NCBI GenBank assembly: GCA_032622095.1
Contig: CP136067.1
Span: 51,065,899-51,129,898, forward strand
Direction of reading: 5' to 3'
From: Siphonodentalium dalli
Lineage: Eukaryota; Mollusca; Scaphopoda; Gadilida; Siphonodentaliidae
DNA length: 64,000 nucleotides
Shown here: piece by piece, positions 1 through 11,170 of the stretch
How positions within the stretch are numbered: position 1 is the stretch's first letter
Layout: every line of letters begins with the position of its first letter
Position numbers and translations under genes: made by a program
Notes under the pieces: generated by a model
Databases searched by the model: none
Seen by the model: only the letters and a program-made list of their open reading frames with translations
Told to the model about the DNA's origin: nothing

Positions 1-29
1 TATTAGTGAAATTGTACTGACATATTTGA

Positions 30-640
30 AAAGCTGAAAAATCGCATCATTTGCTTTTGGGAATTGACCATGGTAATTATTTTTCAGAGCCTACGCAGCC
101 GGTATATCTATAGTTAGTGTATATATCAACATATCTTATACCTCCTTCCATATTACGTAGAAACAGTTTGGAAGCTCGAATGAATCATGCTTGTTTGAAG
201 CCACATGGCGGTTTGAACTCCAAAATACACCTAACCATATTCGCTTTTGAACTTGTCCCGGTATCGAAATATATTGATAAACTACCTTTCTACGAGCATG
301 TCCTTGATAGCCGTATTCGAGTCATGACAGATACAACTTTAAACACGATGTTTGGGTCCCAAACAAACAACATTCATGTGGAAGGCATAGAACAGAAAAG
401 AGCGTTCCCTGTTCCAGTATAATCCTGATATGGTAGAAATAAAGAGCGTTTGTATGACTACTGGCGAGAAATTGAAAAACGGCTGGAAAATCGCTGTGAC
501 ATTGGTATGGCAAGTGTTTTTCAGAGCACACGAAGTCGGTATATTACTATTTGGTGTATTTATTCGGCGACATTTTATTCGCCTATCGTATCCGTCAATC
601 CAAATTGCTGGTTCGAATGAGCCATGCCCGTTTAACTTTT
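30..640 (+). repeat. Family A interspersed repeat, copy 1 (internally duplicated)
   Basis: Positions 194-639 match 21661-22066 along their length, sharing TTTGGGTCCCAAAC, paired AAAGAGCGTT motifs and a GAATGAGCCATG(C/T)CCGTTTAA end. Positions 30-193 are a diverged direct repeat of about 474-640 (AAAAATCGC, TTTTTCAGAGC, CGGTATAT, GAATGAATCATGC against GAATGAGCCATGC). The element is therefore either a partial tandem dimer or two adjacent insertions. No coding capacity is recognised, and the small open frames across it do not match between copies. It is probably a non-autonomous DNA element, but no clean terminal inverted repeat or target duplication is visible. Confidence 0.75.
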
Positions 641-859
641 AATGATGCCCTGTTTGATTTATCAACATAATTAAAACCACCACCTATGCCCTTTCATTCC
701 AGAAATTTTTTAGGAGGGACCATGAGCCCGATAATATAACTTTCGACTATCAGATATCGATTGACTTTCAAAAGGAGAAGTTTCTAACATTTTGGAATGT
801 TCTTCAGCCTTGCAAAAAAAAAATCCATTGATCGTCTCTCACGAAGAGACTTTAGTTTT

Positions 860-1040
860 ACAATAAATATACGTTCTCAGGTGTGATCGTTTCTACCGGT
901 TTTCAAGGCATGGTTTTCGTGATGCCCTGCCATTCAAATGACGGCTATTGCAAGTATATTTATTTTGTCGTGTTTGATGAACATTTCCTTGGACATTTTG
1001 ACAAATTTGGTGTCAAATCGGACATGGATATTTAAAGTGT
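860..1040 (+). repeat. Fragment related to the end of the 59-62 kb Foldback-like element
   Basis: GTGTCAAATCGGACATGG near 1010 is followed by a short AT run and GTGTG. This parallels 59145-59170, where GTGTCAAATCGGACAGGG precedes TATCTTTAATGTG. The upstream TTTGATGAACATTT and TTTTGACAAATTTGG also resemble the left flank there. It looks like a small decayed fragment of the same repeat family. The match is short, so confidence is modest. Confidence 0.4.
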
Positions 1041-1169
1041 GCTCCAATGTATCCAATTATATGCATTGTATGCTTTATTCTTTGATCATTGAAACATTAC
1101 AGGATATTGAGTAACTAGGAGAGTATGTACGAAAGAATGATATAAGGAAGATACTGTTATGTACATGAT

Positions 1170-1450
1170 ACGATTTGCGTCTATGTGTCATCATCGTTGT
1201 CGTCACCACCTTCACCAACATTGTTATCGTGAGTACCATCATTATCACCACCATCATCGTCATCATCATTACCATTATCATCATCATCATCAACAATATT
1301 ACCGTCATCGTTATTATCACCATCATCATCATCGTCTTCGTCATCACTATAATTGTCGTTACCGTTTTCGCGGGCATCACCATCAACAACAACGTCACGA
1401 ACAATGTCATCAGCATCGTCATCATCATGGTCACCGCCATCTCAAAAGAA
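1170..1450. repeat. ATC/CAT trinucleotide microsatellite (about 280 bp, imperfect)
   Basis: A long imperfect run of CAT/ATC/CAC triplets. It creates long His-, Ile/Thr- and Met-rich open frames in several registers on both strands. Those frames are by-products of the triplet repeat and are not annotated as genes. Confidence 0.95.
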
Positions 1451-1781
1451 GAAGGCAGAAATAAATATTGAACTTACACAGATCACCGATGGGCGTTGAA
1501 CATTCGACCTTGATATAGGTTTGATAGAATTCGTGCCATCACGCTTGACAGCTCTTTAGCCTATATAGAGAAACCTATGTTATAAGTGTCAGATGATACC
1601 ACTTGAACACGGTAGTATTCCGCCCACAAACTTTTGATCGGCACGCACAATATGCGATGTTGTTCTTTGCACAGAGGTTGTTCCTGTAATTGCCTACTCT
1701 ACTTCTGCTTGCTTTCAGACTGCTACTCGCATTGATAAAACCATCTAATAAGCACACGATTGAATATAGAAAGATAATTAT

Positions 1782-2450
1782 CTTCCCGATTAGATAGCGA
1801 TTGTGTAGAGTCGGCAGTACTCTTGCGTACAGTAATGCCCTAATTAATCGACTTCTCAACCACAGCAGAATTATGGGTAACTTTTAAGGATTTAGTCGGA
1901 AATATGGCTTCCGACTATATCCTGAAAAGTTGCCCATAATTCTGCTGCGGTTAAGAAGTCGATTAATTAGGGCATTACTGTAGAGTCGGCAGGACTCTTG
2001 CCACGCGATGTCAGGATCATGATTAAAAAAACAAGTATCCTGATTTAATCGGAAGGGGGGATAACCCAATATAGGACATACATGCGGCTACATGACGAAA
2101 ATTGTATTGAAACACTGTAAACACCACAAGTGATGAACTTTGGTTGTAAATAAGTCAAAGTTACGTATTTGGGTGGGTGAGCTTGGGCGAGGTTTGCGGC
2201 CGCTCTTTATAACAAACGCTTTCCTGGGTATGATGAATTAACATAAATGTTTTAATTTGAATATCTCAGTTATTTAGTCAATACAACCATTTCAAATGGA
2301 AGTATGATTACTAGTGGTTAGTTGGCACCAGTTACCCCCCCCCCCCTTTCGATTAAATCAGGACACTCATTTTGAAATATAATCCTAACATCACGCGACA
2401 AGTGTTAACCAGAATAAATACCAATCGCTATATAATCATGAACCCCGATT
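1782..2450. mobile_element. Inverted-repeat element with 60-110 bp arms
   Basis: The block 2003-2060 (CGCGATGTCAGGAT, then TCCTGATTTAATCGGAAGG and a G run) is the reverse complement of 2334-2400 (C run, TTTCGATTAAATCAGGA, then ATCCTAACATCACGCG). The arms extend outward: AGATAGCGATTGTGTA near 1794 pairs with CCAATCGCTATATAATC near 2421. The arms enclose about 270 bp with no coding capacity, so this is a MITE-like non-autonomous element. Its left arm is split by the hairpin insertion at 1828-1982. Confidence 0.7.
1828..1982. mobile_element. 155-bp near-perfect hairpin (foldback) inserted in the left arm of the 1782-2450 element
   Basis: TACAGTAATGCCCTAATTAA at the left pairs with its reverse complement at the right end, and pairing continues with few mismatches to a centre near 1905. 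It is flanked by a direct repeat of about 24 bp (1804-1827 and 1979-2002, TGTAGAGTCGGCAG-ACTCTTGC) with two mismatches. Removing the hairpin and one flank copy restores the left arm of the surrounding element, so the insertion is younger than its host. Confidence 0.8.
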
Positions 2451-2967
2451 AAATATTGTTATACATATATAATCCGTGGCGTATTGGCTTGATAAAGTAT
2501 GACACTAGTGTAATGACGTTATCCGTGCATGACAGACACTCGTAGTAATTTAATAGACGAATACAAAGTCTTGCTAAGCCTAAATTAAAACCTTGATATT
2601 TCTTGCTGTTGTCACATTTTATGGATCAACATTTGTAAGGGTAGTATATACACACTACTTATATACGTATTATATATGCCACGGGGAAATTATTTAAGTG
2701 ATAGTACTGCTACATGAAGTTAAATAGTGATATCTTTTTCCTGGTGTATATGTAGTACCCAACGCGCACCTGTCTCGCAGCCGAAAACATTCTACCACGT
2801 CCCATAAATTTAGTAGTCCCTTTCAAGTCATATAACCACCGGGTTATTGTAGTGTAATTATACTTCCATTGTTAATAATATTGTTTTTGTGGGGTTTTTT
2901 TCGTTATCTTTCTGAGCAATTTTGTACTGCGTATTTTTTTGGGAAGTACAATACATAGATTACATTC

Positions 2968-3002
2968 TCACCTAGAGTTAGATGTACTCTAACTCTAGTG
3001 AA
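2968..3002. repeat. Short palindrome (15-bp arms)
   Basis: CTAGAGTTAGA is followed by a short spacer and TCTAACTCTAG, with TCAC/GTGA-type ends. It is a compact potential stem-loop. No function is recognised. Confidence 0.6.
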
Positions 3003-3052
3003 CTTATAGTACCGTGTACTGAGCTGATAAAGCAATTAGAAATGAGTTGATG

Positions 3053-3147
3053 CACCATTAGAAGCCAATTATTAATTTCCATCCGCTTCGACCGAGGCCG
3101 GAAACGGTTGAAAAGGGTGGAAATTAATAGTTGGCGTCCTATGGTGT
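3053..3147. repeat. 95-nt imperfect hairpin with 32-bp stem
   Basis: CACCATTAGAAGCCAATTAT and the following TAATTTCCATCC pair with GGGTGGAAATTAATAGTTGG and CGTCCTATGGTG, with a few mismatches. The loop is about 30 nt. The size and stem resemble a microRNA precursor or a very small MITE. It abuts the 5' truncation of the LINE fragment that follows. Confidence 0.6.
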
Positions 3148-3149
3148 GG

Positions 3150-3556
3150 ATAAGATCGACATTTTGATAAACAATTGTGTTCGCTTAATGAATAATAAAT
3201 GTAAATATGATCATATAACCCAATTTCTAATCCAAGAGCATATCATGACATTCAGATTTAGGATTCAGTTTAAATGCGCTGTAATTGTGTTCAAATCTCT
3301 CCACATGGAATCACCTGATTATATCACGGACATGTTTCAAGTGAGATCGGGAGGAATAACTCGGTCCAACACCACCGGATTACACCTGAATACCATCGGC
3401 GGCAAACCGAACAATAAGCATGGAAAGTTATGCTTCCAGGAAGTGTCCATCGCGCTATGGAACAAACTGCCAATGAACATCAGGCGCTGTCACTCTTTTC
3501 AAAGTTGCTGAAAACATATCTGTTTCGTCAATGTTTTCAGTTGCCAAATTGACATT
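3150..3556 (+). pseudogene. LINE reverse-transcriptase protein, C-terminal tail (5'-truncated, frameshifted)
   Basis: The open frame contains the run of motifs seen at the C-terminus of CR1/Jockey/L2-type LINE ORF2 proteins: a KYDHIT..L block, FRIQFK..VIVFKSLH, PDYITDMF, a basic Gly-rich stretch, and an ALWNKLPMNIR block corresponding to the usual LWNSLP..IR. The frame then ends early. A shift of one register near 3490-3505 restores the expected SKLLKTYLF ending and a stop near 3555. No upstream polymerase motifs are present, so this is a dead, 5'-truncated copy, the usual outcome of LINE integration. The family call rests on motif memory; no search was possible. Confidence 0.85.
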
Positions 3557-4291
3557 ATTCGCACTTATTTTTCGATTCACTAATTTTTCATATATTTCAT
3601 ATTCGTGATTTGTTACTTTTTAGCTGTGTACGTAGCTGTTTTTAGGTAGTATTTTAATTCTCCTTGGCCTCTTTTAAAGGCACGTGCGGCCTTAATTGTC
3701 GAAAATATTCATATTTTTTCCAAACACCGTAAACAGAAAAACATTAAAACGCATACAGTTCCGCTCATATATACCATGACCATCGCGTAAACAGCATGTT
3801 ATCATAAAGACCTACTATATTTTACCTAAGCAAGAGCCTGATTGTGTTACTGAAGACAGCACAATGCTACTGGCTAATCACACACAAATGGCATAAACGC
3901 TCTTTATTAGTTCCATATCAGGTATTCACCAACAAAGAACGCTCTTTAAGTTTACCATCATAATATAAACAAACACCAGAAAAGTAACTTTTTATGCTTC
4001 TGTTTATATAACATTGGTCAAACATATGACCATAACATACTGTTTATGCGATATTTCTTATTTGTATACGGACAAAGTCTATCTACATTTTGATGTTCTT
4101 TCTGTTTGTGGCGGTTTTTGACGGGTGGAGATATTTTCACAGGATACCCACCGCCAAGGCCAACCGTGTCTTTAAACTCACATATCTTTTAGTATCCATA
4201 TTGTGTTATCTCTTTGTTTTAAACTGTACATGTATTTCTATTGTAAAGCGCATTGAAACTAATTTACTGTCTAATGCGTTTTTAAATGTAA

Positions 4292-4324
<33 letters not shown>
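3557..4324 (+). mobile_element. LINE 3' UTR and TAA-microsatellite tail, split by a MITE
   Basis: After the ORF end the 3' UTR runs to about 3673, is interrupted by the family B MITE (3674-4175), and resumes at 4176. Near 4244 and 4272 it has a GTAAAGCGCATTGA block and a CTAATGCGTTTTTAAATG block. It ends in a (TAA)n run at about 4290-4324. This paired GCGCATT/AATGCG arrangement before a TAA microsatellite is a recurring LINE 3' end in marine invertebrates. It fixes the LINE orientation as plus and shows the LINE was already there when the MITE inserted. Confidence 0.8.
3674..4175 (+). mobile_element. Family B MITE, copy 1 (TTAA-flanked, about 500 bp)
   Basis: Both ends carry TTAA. The terminal inverted repeats are TTAAAGGCACGTGCGGCC at the left and its diverged complement GGCCAACCGTGTCTTTAA at the right. 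It is nearly identical to 28925-29426 and related to the inverted copy at 14754-15282. It contains two CGCTCTTTA motifs about 42 bp apart. A TTAA target and no transposase suggest a non-autonomous piggyBac-type element, but the superfamily is inferred from the target site only. Confidence 0.85.
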
Positions 4325-4326
<2 letters not shown>

Positions 4327-5553
4327 GTGTATATCATCTCGCTGATCATATCATTCTAGTGAAATTAAGTATTTATAAGACCTGACTTGCAGATTTATAG
4401 CTTTTATTGTAAGGATACTCGGAAAATGTTAGGAGTATCTCGATACGCATCAGTTTACCAGCGGATCAAAAGCGCTCCTGTCCGCGATTGTTTTATAGAG
4501 TTATCACCAGTATCATAGATAGTTCAACCCCAAATTCCTTCTTTTGTGGCAAGCAAGACATTCGGATTTATTGTCTGGCGTTTTCATCCGTTACCAGTAA
4601 AATGACCAGCTCAATTATTAACAGGGTGTGGTTACAACTAAATCTGCACACACATATGACTAGTTATTGGTTACCATTGGGACTAATTCCTTTAATTTCA
4701 CGTTACGCACTACCTTTATGATACAGACAAATCGAAGTTGAGTTATATTAAATCCGGTCTGTGGTTGGTTATTGTTAGGGCCAATTAGTGAAACAAATAA
4801 CTGAAGTTTTTTTCAATCTGATTTGAAATAAATCGTTAGACATTGCAAAACCAAAACGTTTAGAGGTTTAATGTCGAGAGGGCGACGTTATGATAAATAC
4901 ACCATGGACGTATCAAATTTCTGCTGGGCAAATAAAGAGCTTCCCAAATATCCGGGCCAGAGATTTTATTTCTGAGCAGCATGGTGTCTAAGAATTGAGA
5001 ATGAACTCATTTAACATGCGCACGCGAAAATTCAAAAGTTATCAAATTTCCCGGATTCACGAAAAGATATCGATTGTCGTCAGATTGCGACAGTAAATTT
5101 GTTGCACCGTGGTTACGCCATGCAGAGATTTGGCGATGTGGGAGGATCATAATTCTCCCACAAAAAGAGAAAATTGGTCAAACAATTTCATCAATTGGAA
5201 ATTTCAGATAAAAAATAGTTTGGAATTGTATTGAGCGTGAAATAGTTATTGTTAATCAAATAATCCTAATATTTCCCTAATCGGTAAAATTGTTGTACTG
5301 AAATAATATTCAGTTGGGACAGTTCCAACCATAGGGTGTGCAAATTCGGAAATTTCCAACAGCTGGACAAAATGGGCTATATATGACAATGTTTGACACC
5401 GCCCACCAACATATACTCTAGTCCCTTCTCAATTTGGAATTTCCTGACGTCGAGTCAGAAGACATTGTCATAGTAGTCAACGACTTTGATGCCCCGTAGC
5501 AATATCAATATCCCGATCACCGGTTTACGACGCACAACGTTTAACCCAATCGA
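4325..5553. other. No supported feature
   Basis: AT-rich sequence. An open frame of about 77 codons near 4488-4721 has no recognisable motif. AATAAAGAGC at 4929 is a variant of the motif found in families A-C. No element boundary was found. Confidence 0.5.
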
Positions 5554-5853
5554 CAGTCTCTTTGAAATGCCGACGAACATCCTAACGGATGTACGTCTCT
5601 AGAACTCTATTAAAATTAGTTTCTGTTTTAAAGTGATTCCCTCCATTTCATTGGAGACTGGTGCAGACTACGCACGATTCATTGGCTTCTGGCATAACAG
5701 ATCATTTCACATAACAGAGGTCAATTTGCTCACACATTGTCAAACACAACTATTGTTGGAAAACTGAAATACAGGAATATATCCATAATTAATTATAATC
5801 ATCGCAATATAGGAGACATCATCTTCGAGTTTTTATCAGTCACGATATTCATA
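5554..5853 (+). mobile_element. Family E element, 3'-truncated copy
   Basis: CAGTCTCTTTGAAATGCCGA and the next 280 bp match the reverse complement of 47472-47160. Shared blocks are CATCCTAACGGATGTACGTC, CATTGGAGACTGGTGCAGAC, CAACTATTGTTGGAAAACTG and AATATAGGAGACATCATCTT. The similarity stops after TTTTTATCAGTCA near 5850, so the far terminal inverted repeat is missing. Confidence 0.75.
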
Positions 5854-6164
5854 ACTGATTATTCTTTCGCATCTTGGTGCATTTATAACTATTTCTAAAT
5901 ACTACGATTCTCAAAACCATATACTATAATTTTTGAATCATCTCAATATTTCAATACGTGCTCAAAATATTGGCATTAGTTGGTCAGAAAAAGAATGAAA
6001 ATTGAGCATTTTTTTTTTACTTTTTCTCTAAATTCAGATAAACGTCGACTTTTTAGTTGGACTAATGGGACATTTTCTGCCATAACTATAGTGATGTTTC
6101 TGTTCAGTATACCATTTTGATAGATCAGGGTTAAAAATCACTGCTAATTTGGTTATGTACCTTT

Positions 6165-6392
6165 ATTCCGAAGACAATGCTCCGTAGGTCCGATATTCCG
6201 CAGGCTAAATAATCAGAATGTCCGATACTCCGATGTATTAATAGTCCGAAGGTACAATAGTCTGAAGGTCTAACACTCCGAAGTCCCAATACTTCGAAGG
6301 TCTACTACTCCGAAGTTTTTATACTCCGAAGACCGATTACTCCGAAGGTCCGATACTCAGAAGGTCCGAAACTCAGAATGTTTTGGTGTGAC
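6165..6392 (+). repeat. Degenerate minisatellite, about 15-16 bp unit (TACTCCGAAGGTCCGA)
   Basis: Roughly fourteen diverged copies of a CTCCGAAGGTCCGATA-like unit run in one orientation. Register is kept although individual units differ at several bases, so the array is old. No open frame crosses it. Confidence 0.85.
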
Positions 6393-8920
6393 GACGGGTT
6401 TCATCGCCTGTAGACCTTTGATTTACGTTTTAGAGATCCATCTACTGTTCCAGTGTGCATCGTGATTGTGTGGGATTCTGAGATTCCGCATTGTCACAAC
6501 GGCCCTTAGTTGAGTGCAATTCTCTTTCTTGTATGTATGTTTGTTGATAGGTTCAATTTATTTAGTTTGTTCTCTGAAGCTCTTGTAAACTGGCCAATTC
6601 ATACCTGTGGTTCTTATAATATGTAAGAGAAAGCACACACTTGAGACAAACGCACTTTATTTCACCATGTGGTGGGAGACACTTATTTGACGTCGAAGAA
6701 CAATAGAACCATCCCCTATACAAAACAAATCAAATTACTTCCCGAAACACCCTCATCGATTGTAACTCATCAGCATCTGAATGCCAGAGGAGAGGAGCCT
6801 CACTAAGTGTGGTAACTTGTTCTCCGATCCCCCGTGTACCCACACCATTGCGTATACCATTGCTGTGTTAAGTAACTAAACAAAATCCATGTTTGCTATA
6901 TATGTCGGTCACAATAAATACGTCCAAGTAAACAATAGAACCGTTTCCTTTTGTAAATTATGAATATTTAGACCAATACATACAGTAGGGATATATCTAA
7001 GTAGTCTACGCACTCATCGACAAAAAATTACCATGTTTATGCAATGTGAGGCCCGAATATTATGAGCCTCTTCGAGGCAAATGTACAATATGTAGTTGTG
7101 ACTTATATTGCATAAGGAGTGTATATCTGTATATCTTTAGACGCGTGACTGGGAAATGTCATCCAGTAATAAGAAGGCAATAAGTTGTCATCATTATGAA
7201 AGCTACCCATCCAGAAGCAGCCCGTGTGTATGGTGACTTCGTTGAAATGCTATATTTTATTCCAGGTCCCACCTGTGGCTAATGTTATGTTCCCTTATCA
7301 CGCCACACAAAACATGCGTCTATTGCCTATACACGACCCTTCTGTCCCAGTGAGACAGGACTACATGACCATTCTGCCCCAGTGAGACAAGACGCAACCG
7401 CTGATGCTGACCCACGAGAAGACATATTTTGATGTGTGTGCACACGCGCCTAATGGCTGTTTGACGCCGATAAGCCACATAACGTCGTAACTTGTTACTG
7501 AGAAGCTAACTAATTCCTTCCTGTTTTTTTGAAGATTAATTGATTACCATTTTAGAACCGTGACATGCTGGCGTCGATGAAGTTTTAACGCTTCACCATT
7601 ACTTTAGAAGCACTATTTAATGCTAACGTGCGTTTGATCAAATATGCGCAATTACATAAACCAAGAAGATGAATTACAGATACTTTGGGCGAGTATCGTA
7701 CAACATGAATGAGTCTACTATTCGTCTACGTGTAGCAGCAAGATGAGTAAATATAGTAATTGACGCGAGCAATTAAGAAGAGTGAATGGCAAGGATCAAC
7801 ATTAAACAAGTGCACGTTATTTAATATATTATACATGTAGGAATGCCTATCTACAATATTTTGATTTGTAATACGACCCTGCCTAACTATGCTTAAAAGC
7901 CATGTCCTGATTGGCCAGTGGCCCGAGTTACCATGGCTATCTCGTTCCAGTTTTGTGGTACAATTCTACTTTCTCGGTTTATTCAGATCACCGCACGCGA
8001 CTTTTCCCGTCTTTTCTAACTCCGCGCAAACGGGGCATCAACGGAGTACACCCGCACCCGTAACCCTTTGAATTTTGCTACATCTTGACAATCTTGCGAA
8101 TTTTCTAGCGATTTGTCGCTTGAAACCAGTTTGGTTGCCAATGAATATGGTCCAAATGATGTTATGGTATATTGATATATGTTACGACCAAAGAAAGTTA
8201 CGTAATAAGTATATTAAATGACAAAATAAATCCATGGGGCCGGGCTGTGCATTCGTCGATTCGAATCTCGATCATATTCGATATTTCGGAGTCAAGTTGA
8301 AAATGAAAGCGTTTGTTCACCAGTACAGAATGGGAATACGATTAGTTTAGTAAACTAGATCATTTAGATCGCTTTGTGTAAGGAAATTGGTCCATAGTCG
8401 ATGATCATATTCATGTTGTCCCAACAACGTTCAAAACAGAAATGACCGCAATCGTATTTCCTGTACAATTTAAATGAAACGCACGGGCGCCGCTGAAAAC
8501 ACATCGTTTTTTAGCCAATCACAACGATTATTTCTAGAAGAGGTGCCTCGAAAAGTAAACGGGGGAATTTCATAACAAGACAAGACATTACCAGAGTACT
8601 CCATGCAAAGAAATCGAGTACGCCCAATACGAATTACACCACGAAATGTTTTCTCACCTGAGACCGAAAAAGCGCAGTATTTCGTTGACTATTCAGTCGA
8701 ATTGTGACCATAAACTTTCAGTCGTATTACAAAAGAAATAAATACAATCAGTTTTTTGTGGTACAACTTGACCATACACACCTCTACACCGTGTATTTAT
8801 TTCTTAATTAACATATTTTATTGGTTCAACTTAGTATCTGAAAATTTCCCTCCAATGAATATGAATCCTTTTCACTTGTATTATCTTAGCGTTTGTCTGT
8901 CGTCTGCTCATTTATTCCGA
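6393..8920. other. No supported gene; one small tandem duplication
   Basis: This 2.5 kb stretch is largely unique-looking. The only structure seen is at 7336-7393, where a 36-bp segment containing TGCCCCAGTGAGACA (or TGTCCCAGTGAGACA) is present twice in tandem. A B-box-like GATTCGAATC at 8260 is not accompanied by a tRNA fold. Confidence 0.5.
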
Positions 8921-9033
8921 ACACCCCCCCCCCCCAGATGAGTAACAGGCCCCAACACCCCTCCAGATGAATAACAGGCCCCAACACCCTCTGGACAGAT
9001 GAATAACAGACCCCCCCAGATGAATAACAGGCC
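8921..9033 (+). repeat. Minisatellite, 25-bp unit with poly-C
   Basis: Four copies of CCAGATGAATAACAGGCC with C-rich spacers, starting in a pure C run of about 12. Copy 1 reads GATGAGTAACAGG and copy 3 GATGAATAACAGA. The length of the C run may be an assembly uncertainty. Confidence 0.85.
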
Positions 9034-10552
9034 ATTCTAATACATATTTATAACTGGTTGGAGAATCAATTTAGTAAAGATTTTACTTTTAATTTATCTT
9101 TTTTTCAGTAGACGAATTCGATGATTAGTGTAAATGGTATTTATTCCACATTATTCATTATTTGCCTATATATTACAAAACAAGTGTTAAAATTGATGAT
9201 ATGAAAGGGATACGACAACAGGTTTTAAGCTGTTGGGGGTCGTTTCCGGTTAACATGTGACCATTCCCATCATGTGATAGTGATTTCAGACCCTTCGAGT
9301 TGCTTCAAATAATTGGGAACTTTATGTGTTCACATTTAATAGCGTATATACTCACGGTGGGCCGATTTGATAGGTGTCTCAAAGTACAATAGTTTCAGAT
9401 GACATGATTTAGGTTGTGTGCAAGAAGTTTGGAAGAGTATGGTGGTTGTCCGATGAAGATAAAGTCATTTCATATGTAATTAATTTGGGTTACATGGGAG
9501 TGGTTCGTGGGATTACGATGGTTGTCTATATATATCTTTATTTGCCTCCAATTGTGGAGATTAATTGCTGTACAATATTTACATAATAGTTGCAATACAA
9601 GAAATACATAATAATGCGTACCGTACTACATAAGTTCTGACAATAACGTTTACCATATATCTCACAACCGTGTGAGCGCAACAATAATCAAGTGGATATT
9701 TCGGAGAGAAGAACAAAAAGAAAGACAAAAAAGACAAAACAAAAGACAAAGACTGAAAACAAACATGAACTGCGTATGTCCTAAGCGACAATCATGAAGA
9801 TGGATTGTTGCACATGATTACACGAAGGAGGCTGGTGACCACTTGCGTGTGAGCTGTGATGCCCATGTAGTATATTTGAGAGGGATATCATCTTCATTGA
9901 AGATCACGGTGGTTGTCAGATAAAGCCCATTATCGTTTTTTTAATGTGGCAGTCATCGATTCGTTCGATGTCCATGAATGTGACGCTCACCGGAGAATTG
10001 CTTGCTGATATAATTTAAAACGTTTGGTTCGATTAATACATTTGTGGACTTCTGCGAACATTTTAAGATCGTCTTGCAGTGAAATTTCAGTGGATTCACA
10101 CACTATTGGCTCGGATGAACATTACACATACAACAAATCGAGGATAAGAGACTATGGAAGTGGTATCTAACACATTCAAGTAAATAGTGTTCTGTATCCT
10201 AGATTTCACCGATTTCTTGGTTGGTCGGAGACAAAATGAGAATAAGTATGGTGATTTAGATGGCTACATTGTAATCTTAGCCGGGAATACAGTATTCTGG
10301 CTTCATGTGTATTCGCAAAAACTGAAACCGTTTATGGGTCTTCATATTCAGCTTGGGGAACTCTTAGATGCTTATAGGGAATCCATGTTAATAATGTCTG
10401 TGTCAAGATTATTACATAGTGCCGTTGTTGATGGCAGAAATTATCTTATGTGATATCCATAGTCAAAGCTGGGTATTATGAAGCGATTGCATTGTCTAGT
10501 TTCACGCCTGGATATGTGTCCGTGAGTGTTGCTCTAGATAAGTCGATGCCTG
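9034..10552. other. No supported feature
   Basis: AT-rich DNA with an A-rich purine stretch near 9712-9755. An 88-codon frame at 10187-10453 runs to the edge of the LINE duplication but has no recognisable domain. It is not called as a gene. Confidence 0.45.
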
Positions 10553-10610
10553 GCCGCATACCATTTTATAGAACATTTTTAGTTTGTGTTTTTCACGACG
10601 TGATTTTAAG

Positions 10611-10770
10611 GTTTCCCAACCAGTTTCTGACAGAAGTATAACATTATTGATTGATCTGGTGGCGCCCGTCACAATTCGAGCTGCTTCGTTTTGTATGTGT
10701 TGGATTCTATCAGAGTCCTGCTGCGAGCAGGCCTCCCAGACGACACATGACCATTCGATGATTGATCGGA
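10611..10770 (-). pseudogene. LINE reverse-transcriptase fragment in duplication unit 1
   Basis: Read on the minus strand, it gives SIIEWSCVVWEACS, then DRIQ.IQNEAARIVTGATRS, then LLSETGWET. This matches the order LEY..VVW, Q..A.RIVTGA, ELGW..L found near the end of the polymerase region in many LINEs. A stop lies just upstream, and no catalytic YADD box is present. It is a dead fragment of about 53 residues. Confidence 0.8.
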
Positions 10771-11004
10771 CTAGCTAGCATGACGTATCATTTTTCGAAA
10801 GATGTACGGACCAAATAGAATCGGTAAATCAATGGTTATTCTGGTCTCTAAACTGGCGAAATACAATCGTTTCAGTGAAAGAAGAATTGTTAACGGTGCC
10901 GAACCTCAGTCAATCGCGTGGCATTCAGATGCAATTACAGTTGACGCTCATCATTGGTTGCACACCATTTTATAATACATTTTAGTTTGGGGTTTTCAGG
11001 ACGC

Positions 11005-11170
11005 GATTTTGAAAGTATACCAACCAGTTTCTAACGGAAGTTTAGAATTACTGACTGATTTGGTGGTACCCGTCACAATTTGAGTTGCTTCGCATTGTAT
11101 GTCTTCGATTCTGTCAAGAGTCTTGCTGTGAGCAGACGACACGCGATTTTTCGAGGATTGATCTAACCAG
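11005..11170 (-). pseudogene. LINE reverse-transcriptase fragment in duplication unit 2
   Basis: This is the same region as in unit 1, more decayed. The minus strand reads TLDRIEDIQCEATQIVTGTT, then SNSKLPLETGW. The VVW segment present in unit 1 is partly deleted here. It shares the unit 1 ancestor and is non-functional. Confidence 0.75.

Noticed and set aside
1075-1471. Long Met/Thr-rich, His-rich and Ile/Val-rich open frames
   Set aside because: All are translations of the ATC/CAT trinucleotide repeat in different registers; the same DNA is open on both strands.
4090-4359. 89-codon frame with a hydrophobic Ile-rich tail
   Set aside because: It spans the right end of a MITE, a LINE 3' UTR and a TAA microsatellite (the poly-Ile), so it is an artefact.
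8225-8300. GATTCGAATC as a tRNA or SINE B-box
   Set aside because: No A-box at a suitable distance and no cloverleaf can be drawn around it.
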